A program made the translations under genes and the position numbers. The notes below the pieces were generated by a model. That model was not told the DNA's origin. It did no database searches and saw nothing but the letters and a program-made list of their open reading frames with translations. This document shows positions 17,025 to 25,636 of a DNA stretch of 62,330 bases, piece by piece. The stretch comes from JAKFDK01 sp036676195 (lineage in GTDB: Bacteria; Bacillota; Sulfobacillia; Symbiobacteriales; ZC4RG38), in NCBI GenBank assembly GCA_036676195.1, contig JAKFDK010000061.1, positions 1-62,330 on the forward strand, written 5' to 3'. Each line of letters starts with the position of its first letter. Position 1 is the first letter of the stretch.

Positions 17025-17729
17025 TCAGCGCGGAGTGTCGGTCAGATCGAGCCCTGCCTTGTCCGTGTAGTAGGACCAGAGCTTTTTGAACCGCCAGGGC
17101 GACCAGAGGGTGGCGTTGCCCTCCTCGGCCTCAGCCGGAGTGAGCGGGGTGACCTGGCCTACCTGCAGGGCCCGGTACTGCTTTTCACAGTTGTCTTCCA
17201 GGTAAGTCGCCGCCAACAGCAGCGATTCCGGCTCATCGCCCACCACCACCGCGCCGTGCCCCCGCATCATCACGGCACGGGCCTGGCCCAGGGTCGCCGC
17301 CAGAGCGGCACCGCGCTCCCGGGAGTTGATATGGCGGGAGTCGTTGTACACCGGTACACCCGCCACAAAGATACCACCGTGGAAAATCACCGGCTGAATG
17401 GGCTGGCCGGCCAGCGTCAGCAAGGTGGAATAGAGGGTATGCAGGTGCGCCACCGCCCACACATCCGGCCGGGCCCGGTAGATCTCGGTATGCAGCGCCG
17501 TTTCCACCGGCGGCTGCAGATCGCCCGCCACCAGTTGCCCGTCCAGGTTCACCGTCACGATGTGCTCCGGGGTGAGCCGGCAGCGGCTCACCGCCGCGGC
17601 ATTGATGAGTACATGGTCCGTATTCGGGATGCGCACGCTGCAGTGACCGCTGTAATCAATCAACCCCATCCACTCCAGGAGCCGGACACATTCCGCCACT
17701 TTGTGCCGCAGGTGCAGTGTCTCCACCAT
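17025..17729 (-). CDS. Class II aldolase/adducin family protein
   Basis: This 234 aa protein has the family fold: GLIDYSGHCSVRIP near the start, the zinc-binding HLHT (AVAHLHTLYSTLLT) and a later RGHGAVVVGD that supplies the third His. Family members include fuculose-phosphate aldolase, ribulose-phosphate epimerase and aromatic decarboxylases such as dihydroxyphthalate decarboxylase. I chose ATG 17729 because GGGAGG sits at six bases; 17783 would be an unsupported extension. Proximity to UbiX and a Mo hydroxylase makes an aromatic or hydroxy-acid role attractive, but it has its own terminator. Confidence 0.85.
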   Translation of the reverse strand: MVETLHLRHKVAECVRLLEWMGLIDYSGHCSVRIPNTDHVLINAAAVSRCRLTPEHIVTVNLDGQLVAGDLQPPVETALHTEIYRARPDVWAVAHLHTLYSTLLTLAGQPIQPVIFHGGIFVAGVPVYNDSRHINSRERGAALAATLGQARAVMMRGHGAVVVGDEPESLLLAATYLEDNCEKQYRALQVGQVTPLTPAEAEEGNATLWSPWRFKKLWSYYTDKAGLDLTDTPR

Positions 17730-17938
17730 GACCGCCTCCCTGAATACCGGGCCTGCCGGTGTGTGTGAACCCGTCAGAGGCAACTTCCATGGCTATCCGT
17801 GCCGCTCCTTGGAATCCCTTTGCCTTTTTATACCGTACTTTTGTGCCTGAGCCGGCGCACCTGCTGCCCGCCGCCCGCCCGGCGCCGGTGCACAGGGAGG
17901 ATAGCTGACACGCCTTCTCACGCAACCTACAGGGGCAT

Positions 17939-17968
17939 AAAAAAATCTACCCGGCGCCTGCCGCCGGG
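17939..17968 (-). terminator. Minus-strand hairpin with T-run upstream of the MFS gene
   Basis: CCCGGCG (17950-17956) and CGCCGGG (17962-17968) form a seven-base stem. On the minus strand it is followed by TAGA and seven T. It looks like an intrinsic terminator facing away from the MFS gene. It could stop antisense transcripts, or the stem could sequester the adjacent ribosome binding site. Confidence 0.4.
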
Positions 17969-17982
17969 CGGAGGTGAGGCGT

Positions 17983-19206
17983 TTGACCGGCAGAGCAGGT
18001 CGCAGCCGCCCGCGCCTGGGGCGGGTGATGTGGGTGCTGATGGGCACGTTTCTAGTCAGTTGCGCCGGGTTTTACCTGACGCTCCCGTTCCTGGCCGTGG
18101 TTTATACGGCCCAGTTCGGTCTGACACCCGGCCAGGCCGGGCTGGTACTTGGCGCCATTCCCCTGGCGGACCTGACCGCCGGTCTGGTGGGCGGGCCACT
18201 GTCCGACCGGATCGGGCGGCGGTTCGCCATGGTCCTGGGCCTGGCCCTGCAGGCGGCTGGCTTCCTGGCCTGCGCCTGGGTTCGCTCCCTGCCGCTGCTG
18301 ATCGGCGCCGGCGCACTGCTGGGGGCCGGCGGAGGGCTCTTCGGTCCGGCTGCCCGGGCCGCCATTGCCACTCTGGCCCCAAGCACTGCCGCCCGCACCA
18401 CCGCCTTTGCCATGCGGGGGATTTTTGCCGGCATCGGCATGATCATCGGCCCGCTGCTAGGTGTGCTCCTGCTCGGCTCACCGCTGTGGTTCTTTGGCGT
18501 GGCCGCCGCCCTGCACGGCGCCCTCGCCCTGGCGCTGCCGGTTCTGCTGCCTGCCCGCGGCCGATACGACCCGCCGGCACCGGCCACCGGCAACGTCTTC
18601 CCCCGGATGCTGCATAATCTGCCCTTTATTTGGTTTAGCATTGCCGCCGCTGCGATCTGGAGCCTTGACGCCCAGGTCATGACCACCCTGCCGCTCCGGG
18701 TAGCCGAACTTACCGGTTCCGCCGGGGCCATGGGTCCCCTTGCCACCCTGAACAGCGTACTGGCGGTGACCCTGCAGGTGCCGGTCAACCGGCGGCTGTT
18801 GCACCGCCTCCACCCCCTGCATGCCATGGCCGTCGGCACCCTGCTCTGCGGTGCCGGTCTGGTCTCGGTGGCCTGGGCCCGAGGCCTTGTGCATTTCGCC
18901 GGCAGTGTGCTGCTGATTGCCCTGGGGCAAACCTTATACGTACCCACGGTCGACACCATGGTGTCCGGCTTTGCGCACGGCCAGGCCATGGGCAGTTTCT
19001 TCGGGATCGCCACGCTGGTCTGGGGCCTGGGTGCCGGTGCCGGTAGTGTGTTGGGTACCCAGGCCGTGACTGTTGCCCGCTCACTGGCCTTGCCGGGCCT
19101 GCCCTGGTACCTGTTCGGGCTGCTGGCGCTGGTAACGGCAGCCGGTGTGCTCAGCCTGCGGCGCTGGCCGGTACTGCGGACGGCCGGAGAGCAGTCACGG
19201 CCGTAA
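17983..19206 (+). CDS. Major facilitator superfamily transporter
   Basis: This is a protein of about 407 aa with twelve predicted hydrophobic helices and the MFS loop 2-3 motif GGPLSDRIGRR (about residues 70-80). The first helix is VMWVLMGTFLVSCAGFYL, then LTLPFLAVVYTAQFGLTP and LVLGAIPLADLTAGLVGG. It resembles drug/proton antiporters (YqjV/MdtG-like). I prefer TTG 17983 because GGAGGTGA ends five bases upstream; GTG 17974 would overlap that site. It is divergent from the aldolase gene and need not share its function. Confidence 0.85.
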   Translation: MTGRAGRSRPRLGRVMWVLMGTFLVSCAGFYLTLPFLAVVYTAQFGLTPGQAGLVLGAIPLADLTAGLVGGPLSDRIGRRFAMVLGLALQAAGFLACAWVRSLPLLIGAGALLGAGGGLFGPAARAAIATLAPSTAARTTAFAMRGIFAGIGMIIGPLLGVLLLGSPLWFFGVAAALHGALALALPVLLPARGRYDPPAPATGNVFPRMLHNLPFIWFSIAAAAIWSLDAQVMTTLPLRVAELTGSAGAMGPLATLNSVLAVTLQVPVNRRLLHRLHPLHAMAVGTLLCGAGLVSVAWARGLVHFAGSVLLIALGQTLYVPTVDTMVSGFAHGQAMGSFFGIATLVWGLGAGAGSVLGTQAVTVARSLALPGLPWYLFGLLALVTAAGVLSLRRWPVLRTAGEQSRP

Positions 19207-19312
19207 AGGCCAATGTGCCGCCGGATCGAGGTTAGCCGTCCAGGGCTGCGGCAGCAGCGAGAGTTCCCTGGAACGGCAAGGGCTGGACGATTGCATAACA
19301 AACTGTTACAGT

Positions 19313-19330
19313 GAGAATGATAATCATTAC
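19313..19330 (+). promoter_or_regulatory. Fur box upstream of the fhuF-like gene
   Basis: GAGAATGATAATCATTAC is a near match to the 19-base Fur consensus. It lies just downstream of a possible -35 (TTGCAT, 19291-19296) and before the GTG start at 19336. Iron-dependent repression is therefore likely. Confidence 0.8.
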
Positions 19331-19335
19331 TACCC

Positions 19336-20211
19336 GTGGTGTTACTTGGCATGACTGTCCAATATGGGGGGAATCCGTTGCTTCTTGCTGATGCGGAAAC
19401 CAAGTTGGCGGCCTTGGGTCCCTACCGCGAAAGGCTTGTTCTTGGCCCCCTGCCTGCGGGAACAGAAGCGGTCCCGGCGGTGGCTTACCTGGAGCCGCCT
19501 ACTTTATTGTCCGCGATTGAAAAAACTGCGGCCGCCCTCGGCACCGGCAACATGCGTGTCGCGGCATCCCTATGGAGTAAAAAGTATAATGCTGCCGTGC
19601 TCAGGGGGGTTCTGGCGGCGATGACACTGACCGGGGTCGGTCTGAACGCTTCGGTGACCAACACCAGCATCTTGCTGGGTGATGGGGAGCCGAAGACGCT
19701 GGTAGTGCATGGCCTTTCCGATGCTGTTCTCTTGGGCGAACGGTTTCGTGAGCAGAACATGGACTGCTGTGACCACTTATTTCAAGACCGGCTTGGCCAG
19801 CTTCATAAAACAGTACTATGCTCGCTCTTTCCCAATCACTTGGCCCTGCTGATCAGGCAGGTGGAGCGCCTGACAGGGCTGAGCCGGAGCATACTGTGGG
19901 GAAATGCCGGCAACCTGTGTGCTCACCTCTATGACAAACTGGATGAGTGGCCGGGGGCGCGGGTTGCAGCCAGGGAAGACCGTGTGGCTCTGCTGGAACA
20001 GGCAGTTTCCCCGGTCTTTGGCGGCCGGAATCCGCTCTACCGGCCGGTTCGCTATGTCAGATTGTCTGAGCCCGAATTGCCCCCCACCGTCGCCGTCCGC
20101 TACACCTGTTGCCAGCGGTATCGGTTGGCGGGGGTGAATCCGTGTTATACCTGTCCCCGGCTTACGGATGCTGAACGCATCGCCATCATGAAGCAAATGG
20201 CTCCCGAATAG
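19336..20211 (+). CDS. FhuF-like siderophore-iron reductase
   Basis: This 291 aa protein ends with the FhuF-type [2Fe-2S] motif, CC-x10-C-x2-C (TCCQRYRLAGVNPCYTCPRL). The N-terminal half is the IucA/IucC C-terminal-like reductase domain, with SLFPNHLALLIRQVERLTGL. FhuF reduces ferric siderophores in the cytoplasm to release iron. The start codon is not clear: GTG 19336 or ATG 19351, neither with a good ribosome binding site. A Fur box sits upstream and a second one at 20277, before the transporter genes. Confidence 0.82.
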   Translation: MVLLGMTVQYGGNPLLLADAETKLAALGPYRERLVLGPLPAGTEAVPAVAYLEPPTLLSAIEKTAAALGTGNMRVAASLWSKKYNAAVLRGVLAAMTLTGVGLNASVTNTSILLGDGEPKTLVVHGLSDAVLLGERFREQNMDCCDHLFQDRLGQLHKTVLCSLFPNHLALLIRQVERLTGLSRSILWGNAGNLCAHLYDKLDEWPGARVAAREDRVALLEQAVSPVFGGRNPLYRPVRYVRLSEPELPPTVAVRYTCCQRYRLAGVNPCYTCPRLTDAERIAIMKQMAPE

Positions 20212-20238
20212 GTGGCAACGCTTTTTCCTTGGATCTTG

Positions 20239-20295
20239 TTGACTTTCTGGCTCCGATTGCTTAATGTGTTGGATGTTGATAATGATTCTCAGTAT
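20239..20295 (+). promoter_or_regulatory. Promoter with Fur box for the iron transporter operon
   Basis: TTGACT (20239-20244) with a 17-base spacer and a weak -10 (TAATGT, 20262-20267) is followed by GATAATGATTCTCAGTATC (20277-20295), about 16 of 19 matches to the Fur consensus. The operator covers the expected transcription start. Confidence 0.7.
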
Positions 20296-20315
20296 CTTTT
20301 GGAAGGTGAACTGTA

Positions 20316-21377
20316 TTGCGGTCTGTTTGCCAAAGCTCCCGGCCAGTCCCGTCTGTACAAGCCTTATTTCTGATCCTGGCCCTGACCAGTCTCTTCCTCC
20401 TGTCGGCCTGCGGCGCTCCGAGTACGCAACAGCAGGCCCAGCCTGCTGAAAAGGCCGAGGCCAGCAGCCCAGCCGAGTCGGTCACCACCCAACAGAGCAC
20501 CGCCAGTGTTGGTGACAAAAAAGTCGGCACAGCAGTTCCCGACCGGGTCGTCAAGCACGCCGGGGGCGAAACCAAGGTGCCAGGGGTTCCGCAGCGTGTC
20601 GTCGCCCTTGACTTCCAGGAACTGGAGCACGCCCTTGCGCTGGGCGTCACGCCCGTCGGCGCGGTCACGCATCGACAGGATGGTGTAGTTTATGACCGTT
20701 TCAAGGACGACATGAAGGGTGTCCGCAACGTGGGCACTCCATCCCAGCCGAACCTGGAAGCGATTGCCGCTCTAAAGCCCGACCTGATCCTGGGCAACGC
20801 CATCCGGCACAAGGAGGTTTACGACAAGCTCTCACAGATCGCGCCGACGGTACTGATGGCGGAGATCGGAGAGGCGTGGAAGGAAAATCTGCAACTCCAT
20901 GCTCAGGCGCTGGGCAAGCAGGCCGAGGCCGAAAAGCTCATGAGCGAGTACAACGGGCGGATCCGCGAGTTCAGGGCGGCAATGGGCGACCGGCGGGAAA
21001 CGACCACGGTGTCCTTGCTCCGTTCACTGGCCACCCAGACCCGTATATATATGAAGGATAATTTTGTTGGCGGTGTGCTTCAGGATGCGGGCCTTCGCCG
21101 GCCGCCTGCACAGGACAGGGAAGGCAGGGAGGTTGCTACCGAGGAGCGCATCGGCGACTTCGACGCCACCTACATCTTCATCTCCCATGTATTTAGCGGC
21201 GACAAGACTGGCGACTCCCATGTGCTACAACTGATGAAGCACCCGCTCTGGTCGCAGCTCGACGCTGTAAAGCAAGGCCGGGTCTACGAGGTGCCGGACG
21301 AATACTGGTTTCTGAGTGGTGGCCTTTTGTCCGCCGACCTGGTGCTGGACGATCTGTTCAAGTACCTGATTCAGTAG
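20316..21377 (+). CDS. Iron-siderophore binding lipoprotein (FecB/FhuD type)
   Basis: This 353 aa protein has a signal peptide and lipobox LSAC (about residues 29-32), a Ser/Gln/Ala linker and a periplasmic-binding type III fold. The segment QRVVALDFQELEHALALGV and DLILGNAIRHKEVYDKL are family features. It should capture a ferric siderophore outside the membrane and pass it to the two permeases encoded next. TTG 20316 is preceded by GGAAGGTG. It is the first gene of the Fur-regulated operon. Confidence 0.88.
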   Translation: MRSVCQSSRPVPSVQALFLILALTSLFLLSACGAPSTQQQAQPAEKAEASSPAESVTTQQSTASVGDKKVGTAVPDRVVKHAGGETKVPGVPQRVVALDFQELEHALALGVTPVGAVTHRQDGVVYDRFKDDMKGVRNVGTPSQPNLEAIAALKPDLILGNAIRHKEVYDKLSQIAPTVLMAEIGEAWKENLQLHAQALGKQAEAEKLMSEYNGRIREFRAAMGDRRETTTVSLLRSLATQTRIYMKDNFVGGVLQDAGLRRPPAQDREGREVATEERIGDFDATYIFISHVFSGDKTGDSHVLQLMKHPLWSQLDAVKQGRVYEVPDEYWFLSGGLLSADLVLDDLFKYLIQ

Positions 21378-21449
21378 CAGTCGCTCAGGCCGGTCCCCGG
21401 CAGTTGCCGCGAGGCCGGCCTCGCCATTAACGGGACGGGGTGAACTCCG

Positions 21450-22457
21450 GTGCGGCTCGGATCCTTTCGACTGCCGCCTGCCGTAAGCCTGACCTTCTGG
21501 ATGCTCCTGCTTCTGTTGTGTTTGTTGGCCAGCGTCGTGTACGGCACGGCAGACATCAAGCTCCGCGCCGTCTATGAGGCATTCTCCTCCTTTGACGGCT
21601 CCCAGGCTCATGTGATTGTCCGGACCCTGCGGGTGCCACGGGCCCTGATCGCCCTCCTGGTCGGCGCCAGCCTGTCGGTGGCCGGGGCGATCATGCAGGC
21701 GCTGACCAAAAACCCGTTGGCCTCCCCGGGGATCCTTGGTGTAAACGCAGGGGCTGCGGTCATGGTTGTGGTCGCCGTCTTCATCCTGAAGGTGCACTCC
21801 CTGACCACCTATGCCCTGTTTGCCTTCGCCGGTGCAGCGCTCGCTGGTACCGCTGTTTACGGGATGGGCTCCCTCGGTCGGGGGGGAATGACTCCGCTGA
21901 AGCTGACCATAGCTGGAGCCGCCATGACGGCACTGCTCTCCTCTATTACCCAGGGCGCGCTGGTCATCAACGAGCGTGGTCTGGACGAGATCCGCTTCTG
22001 GCTGGCCGGTTCCGTGGCGGGCAGGGATCTCACGCTTGTCTCTCAAGTGGCACCCTACCTGGGCGTCGGCCTGCTGCTGGCGCTGCTGATGAGCCGGCAA
22101 ATCACCACGCTCAGCCTGGGCGAGGACGTGGCCAGGGGCCTCGGCCAGCGCACCGGTTGGGTGAAGGCGGGGGCCGCATTGGCGGTGGTTCTCCTCGCCG
22201 GCGGGTCAGTGGCCGTTGCAGGACCAATCGGGTTTGTCGGCCTGGCGGTCCCGCACATTGCCCGGGGCGTGACCGGCACGGATTATCGGTGGATTCTTCC
22301 TCATGCTGCCGTGCTGGGGGGCATCTTGCTGGTCCTGGCCGACCTTGGCGCCCGGTTCGTCATCCATCCGCAGGAGGTGCCAGTCGGGGTCATGACGGCC
22401 GTGGTCGGAGCGCCCTTCTTCATCTACCTCGCCCGCCGAGGAGGGAAAAGGGCATGA
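21450..22457 (+). CDS. Iron-siderophore ABC permease (FecCD type), subunit 1
   Basis: This 335 aa polytopic protein of the FecCD/BtuC family has about ten hydrophobic helices. It contains LRVPRALIALLVGASLSVAG and the coupling region GFVGLAVPHIARGVTGTDYR, contacting the ATPase. It forms a heterodimeric channel with the next gene product, whose ATG overlaps its stop codon. It starts at GTG 21450. Confidence 0.9.
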   Translation: MRLGSFRLPPAVSLTFWMLLLLLCLLASVVYGTADIKLRAVYEAFSSFDGSQAHVIVRTLRVPRALIALLVGASLSVAGAIMQALTKNPLASPGILGVNAGAAVMVVVAVFILKVHSLTTYALFAFAGAALAGTAVYGMGSLGRGGMTPLKLTIAGAAMTALLSSITQGALVINERGLDEIRFWLAGSVAGRDLTLVSQVAPYLGVGLLLALLMSRQITTLSLGEDVARGLGQRTGWVKAGAALAVVLLAGGSVAVAGPIGFVGLAVPHIARGVTGTDYRWILPHAAVLGGILLVLADLGARFVIHPQEVPVGVMTAVVGAPFFIYLARRGGKRA

Positions 22458-23494
22458 TCAATCGCTGGCTGGTCTTCCGGTTCGCAACGTTGCCCGTTTC
22501 CCTCCGCCTCAGCGTCCACATCGTGCTGACATTGCCGGTGCTGGGTCTGGTGGCGCTGGGACTGATCGTAGTAAACATGGGTATCGGCGAGTATCCGATC
22601 GCCCCAATGGATGTCTGGCGAACCCTGACGGGTGCGGGATCCCCCGAGTACGTGTTCATCATCAAGACGCTCAGGCTGCCGCGGGTGCTGGTCGCCTTTC
22701 TGGTCGGCGCCGCCATGGCCGTATCCGGGTCCATTCTGCAGGGCCTCTCCCGCAACCCCCTGGCCGCTCCGGACGTAGTTGGGGTCACGGCGGGTGCCGG
22801 CCTGGCTGCCGTGTCGGTCATCACCCTGGTTCCCGACGCACCCGTTGCCGCACTGCCAGTGGCTGCCTTTGGCGGTGCGGTTGTGGCCGGAAGCATCACC
22901 TACTTCGCTGCCTGGAAGAACGGAATCTCACCGGTCCGGCTGATTCTTGTGGGTATCGGGGTGGCGGCAGTCGGAAATGCGCTAATCACCTTCCTGATCA
23001 CCTATTCCCGCATTGCCGTTGTCAGCAGGGCGGTTGTATGGATGGCAGGCAGCGTGTACGGTAAGAGTTGGGAGCACCTGTACCCGCTGCTGTACTGGGT
23101 AATTGTCTTCGTTCCGGTCGCATTTTTTCTGGCACGGCACCTGGATGCTCTGAACCTCGGCGATGAAGTGGCACGCGGTCTTGGCAGCCGGGTCGAATGG
23201 CAGCGGGGCTTACTCCTTTTCACCAGCGTCGCCCTGGCCGCCGCGCCGGTGGCGGTGGCCGGTCCGGTGGGTTTTGTGGGGCTCATGGCCCCACACATCA
23301 CCCGGCGCCTGACCGGCGCTGCTCACGGCGGCCTGTTGCCGACGTCCGCCCTGGTGGGCGGTACGATCGTGGTGGGCGCGGATCTGTTGGGGCGCTGGAT
23401 GTTTGCACCGATTGAGGTGCCGGTGGGCTTGCTTACCGCCGCCATTGGTGCGCCGTACTTTCTCTATCTACTGTATCGCAGTCGCAATCTGTGA
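22454..23494 (+). CDS. Iron-siderophore ABC permease (FecCD type), subunit 2
   Basis: This 346 aa FecCD permease starts at ATG 22454, overlapping the previous stop by four bases (ATGA), with AGGGAAAAGGG upstream. It contains LRLPRVLVAFLVGAAMAVSG and GFVGLMAPHITRRLTGAAHG, matching its partner. About ten membrane helices are expected. The long open frame before 22454 is a shadow of the previous gene. Confidence 0.9.
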   Translation: MINRWLVFRFATLPVSLRLSVHIVLTLPVLGLVALGLIVVNMGIGEYPIAPMDVWRTLTGAGSPEYVFIIKTLRLPRVLVAFLVGAAMAVSGSILQGLSRNPLAAPDVVGVTAGAGLAAVSVITLVPDAPVAALPVAAFGGAVVAGSITYFAAWKNGISPVRLILVGIGVAAVGNALITFLITYSRIAVVSRAVVWMAGSVYGKSWEHLYPLLYWVIVFVPVAFFLARHLDALNLGDEVARGLGSRVEWQRGLLLFTSVALAAAPVAVAGPVGFVGLMAPHITRRLTGAAHGGLLPTSALVGGTIVVGADLLGRWMFAPIEVPVGLLTAAIGAPYFLYLLYRSRNL

Positions 23495-23509
23495 CGGGGA
23501 GGCTGGCGT

Positions 23510-24346
23510 ATGACGACACTGGTGACCCGAAAGCTCGCGCTGGCCTATGACGGAACGCCGGTCATTGCAGAGATGGACCTTGCCGTTCCCGCCGGGAAGA
23601 TCACGGCGCTGGTAGGGAGCAATGGCTGCGGCAAATCCACACTTCTGCGGGCGTTGGCCCGGCTGATGAAGCCGCGCTCGGGGAGCGTTTACCTGGACGG
23701 CACAGCCATTTTCGCCATGCCGACCCGTGAGGTGGCCAGGCGCATGGGCATTCTCCCACAGGGTCCGGTGGCCCCGGAGGGGCTCGTAGTGCGGGAACTG
23801 GTGGTCCAGGGCCGCTACCCGCACCAAACCTGGATTCAGCGCTGGTCTGCTGAAGATGAGCTCATGGTGGAGAGGGCGCTGGCTGTCACGCATATGACCG
23901 AGTTGGCGGACCGACCCCTGGAGGCGCTCTCCGGCGGCCAGCGGCAACGGGCGTGGATTGCGATGGCGGTGGCACAGGGAACGGAGATCCTCCTGCTGGA
24001 TGAGCCTACCACCTATTTAGATATGGCGCATCAGATCGATGTGTTGGAACTGCTGCGGGACCTGAACAAGACGGAAGGGCGCACCATCATCATGGTCCTT
24101 CACGACTTGAACCAGGCCTGTCGCTATGCCCACCATCTGGTGGCCATCAAGGACGGAAGGGTGTTTGCCGAGGGTGACCCTGCCGAGGTGGTGACCGACT
24201 CGTTGGTACGGCACGTCTTCGGCATGGAGTGCAGGATCGTGACGGATCCGGTGGCAGGCACGCCCCTCTGTATCCCCCTGGGCCGCAGTCATTATTCCGG
24301 CCCCGGCGATTCGGGGGAAGTACCGGAGATAAAGTTGATCAGGTGA
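23510..24346 (+). CDS. Iron-siderophore ABC transporter ATPase (FecE type)
   Basis: This 278 aa ATPase has Walker A GSNGCGKST, signature LSGGQRQRAWIAMAVAQ, Walker B ILLLDEPTTYLDMAHQ and switch His in MVLHDLNQACRYAHH. These segments match FecE/FhuC-type siderophore ATPases, which act as a homodimer below the two permeases. It has a GGGAGG site before ATG 23510. Confidence 0.92.
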   Translation: MTTLVTRKLALAYDGTPVIAEMDLAVPAGKITALVGSNGCGKSTLLRALARLMKPRSGSVYLDGTAIFAMPTREVARRMGILPQGPVAPEGLVVRELVVQGRYPHQTWIQRWSAEDELMVERALAVTHMTELADRPLEALSGGQRQRAWIAMAVAQGTEILLLDEPTTYLDMAHQIDVLELLRDLNKTEGRTIIMVLHDLNQACRYAHHLVAIKDGRVFAEGDPAEVVTDSLVRHVFGMECRIVTDPVAGTPLCIPLGRSHYSGPGDSGEVPEIKLIR

Positions 24347-24355
24347 GGCTACCAT

Positions 24356-25567
24356 ATGAAGTCCGGGCGAGTGGCACTTTTCTGTCATGCCAACTATAAC
24401 TGGTTTATCGTTGGCAGCCTGCTGTCCCATGTGGGCGATTGGTTTGAGCGGTTGGCCCTGAGCTGGCTCATTTTCACTCTGACCAATTCGGCCCTATACA
24501 TCTCTCTTATCGAAGTATGCCGGTTCGCCCCGATTTTGGCCTTCAGCCTGCCGGCCGGGGTGGCGGCCGACCGGTGGGACCGCCGCCGAGTGTTGATCAT
24601 CACCCAGGTAGGCGCCATGCTATTTACCTTCGCCATTGCGTTTGTCACACTACAGGGCGTGCCGCGGATGCCCTTATTGGCCGTGCTGATCTTGCTCCGT
24701 GGCATCTTCTTAGCCTTTGAAATCCCGGCCCGTCAGGCACTGATTCCGAACCTGGTGCCGCCCCAGGAGATGGGCAGCGCAATCGCGCTCTTTACGGTAT
24801 CGCGTAGTGTCTCCCGCATCGGCGGGGCGGCGGCGGCTGGCTTGCTGCTCAAGTACTGGGAGCCCCCGACGCTCATCGCCATAAACGCGGCCAGCTTTGT
24901 GGCGGTGATCGGCACATTGGTCATGATCCGACCCGTGTCTGAGCAGGTCCGGGCCATCTCCGCACTCTCGTTGATTGAGGGTGCGCGTGAGGCAGGCTGG
25001 TATTTGAAGGCACACCCGTTGGTAATGGGCGTCTTCGTGCTTGGAATTGCGCCACTGATCTTCGGGTTTCCGTACATCGCGATGATGCCAGTCTTTGCCG
25101 GTGAACTGCTGCAGGTCGGACCTGAGGGGTTCGGCATGCTACTCTCCGTCTCAGCGGTGGGCGGCGCGGTGGGGCCGCTTCTCATGACGTGGGTGAACGA
25201 TCCACTGGCCAGGGGACTGAAGTTCTTTTTGTCCATCTGCAGCTTCGGCCTGGGCCTGATTCTGTTCGCCTTTTCCCGCCTCTACACCCTCTCCCTTGTG
25301 ATCATGTTCCTGGTCGGGCTGACCAGCCAGGGATACAGGGTTCTGGGCCGGGTGATTATCCAGGAGATGGTGCCCGATCGTTTCCGGGGGCGGATTCTGA
25401 GCATTGTAATGATGGATGCGGGGCTGTCACCCCTGGGCGGCGTGGTGGTTGCCTACCTCGCGCAAACCCTGGGATCGACGGTCGCCCTGTGTGCAATGGG
25501 TTCGGTCTGCATTGGGACGGCGGTGGCCGTTGTGGCCAAGAACCGGCGGATTTTGTCAATACAGTGA
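24356..25567 (+). CDS. MFS transporter (EntS/Bacilysin-exporter-like)
   Basis: This 403 aa protein has about twelve helices and the MFS motif AGVAADRWDRRRVL near residues 70-83. It resembles MFS_3/EntS exporters (AFEIPARQALIPNLVPP). It begins ten bases after the ATPase gene, so it belongs to the Fur-regulated operon. Within iron loci such MFS proteins usually export a siderophore, yet no siderophore synthesis genes are present, so it may export the ligand after iron release or act on another compound. Confidence 0.85.
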   Translation: MKSGRVALFCHANYNWFIVGSLLSHVGDWFERLALSWLIFTLTNSALYISLIEVCRFAPILAFSLPAGVAADRWDRRRVLIITQVGAMLFTFAIAFVTLQGVPRMPLLAVLILLRGIFLAFEIPARQALIPNLVPPQEMGSAIALFTVSRSVSRIGGAAAAGLLLKYWEPPTLIAINAASFVAVIGTLVMIRPVSEQVRAISALSLIEGAREAGWYLKAHPLVMGVFVLGIAPLIFGFPYIAMMPVFAGELLQVGPEGFGMLLSVSAVGGAVGPLLMTWVNDPLARGLKFFLSICSFGLGLILFAFSRLYTLSLVIMFLVGLTSQGYRVLGRVIIQEMVPDRFRGRILSIVMMDAGLSPLGGVVVAYLAQTLGSTVALCAMGSVCIGTAVAVVAKNRRILSIQ

Positions 25568-25636
25568 CGGTCGGCTGTACAATGTCCTGCCGGAGGGGAG
25601 TAGCCGTTGAAGTTTCTAATGACTGACGGAGTAGTA

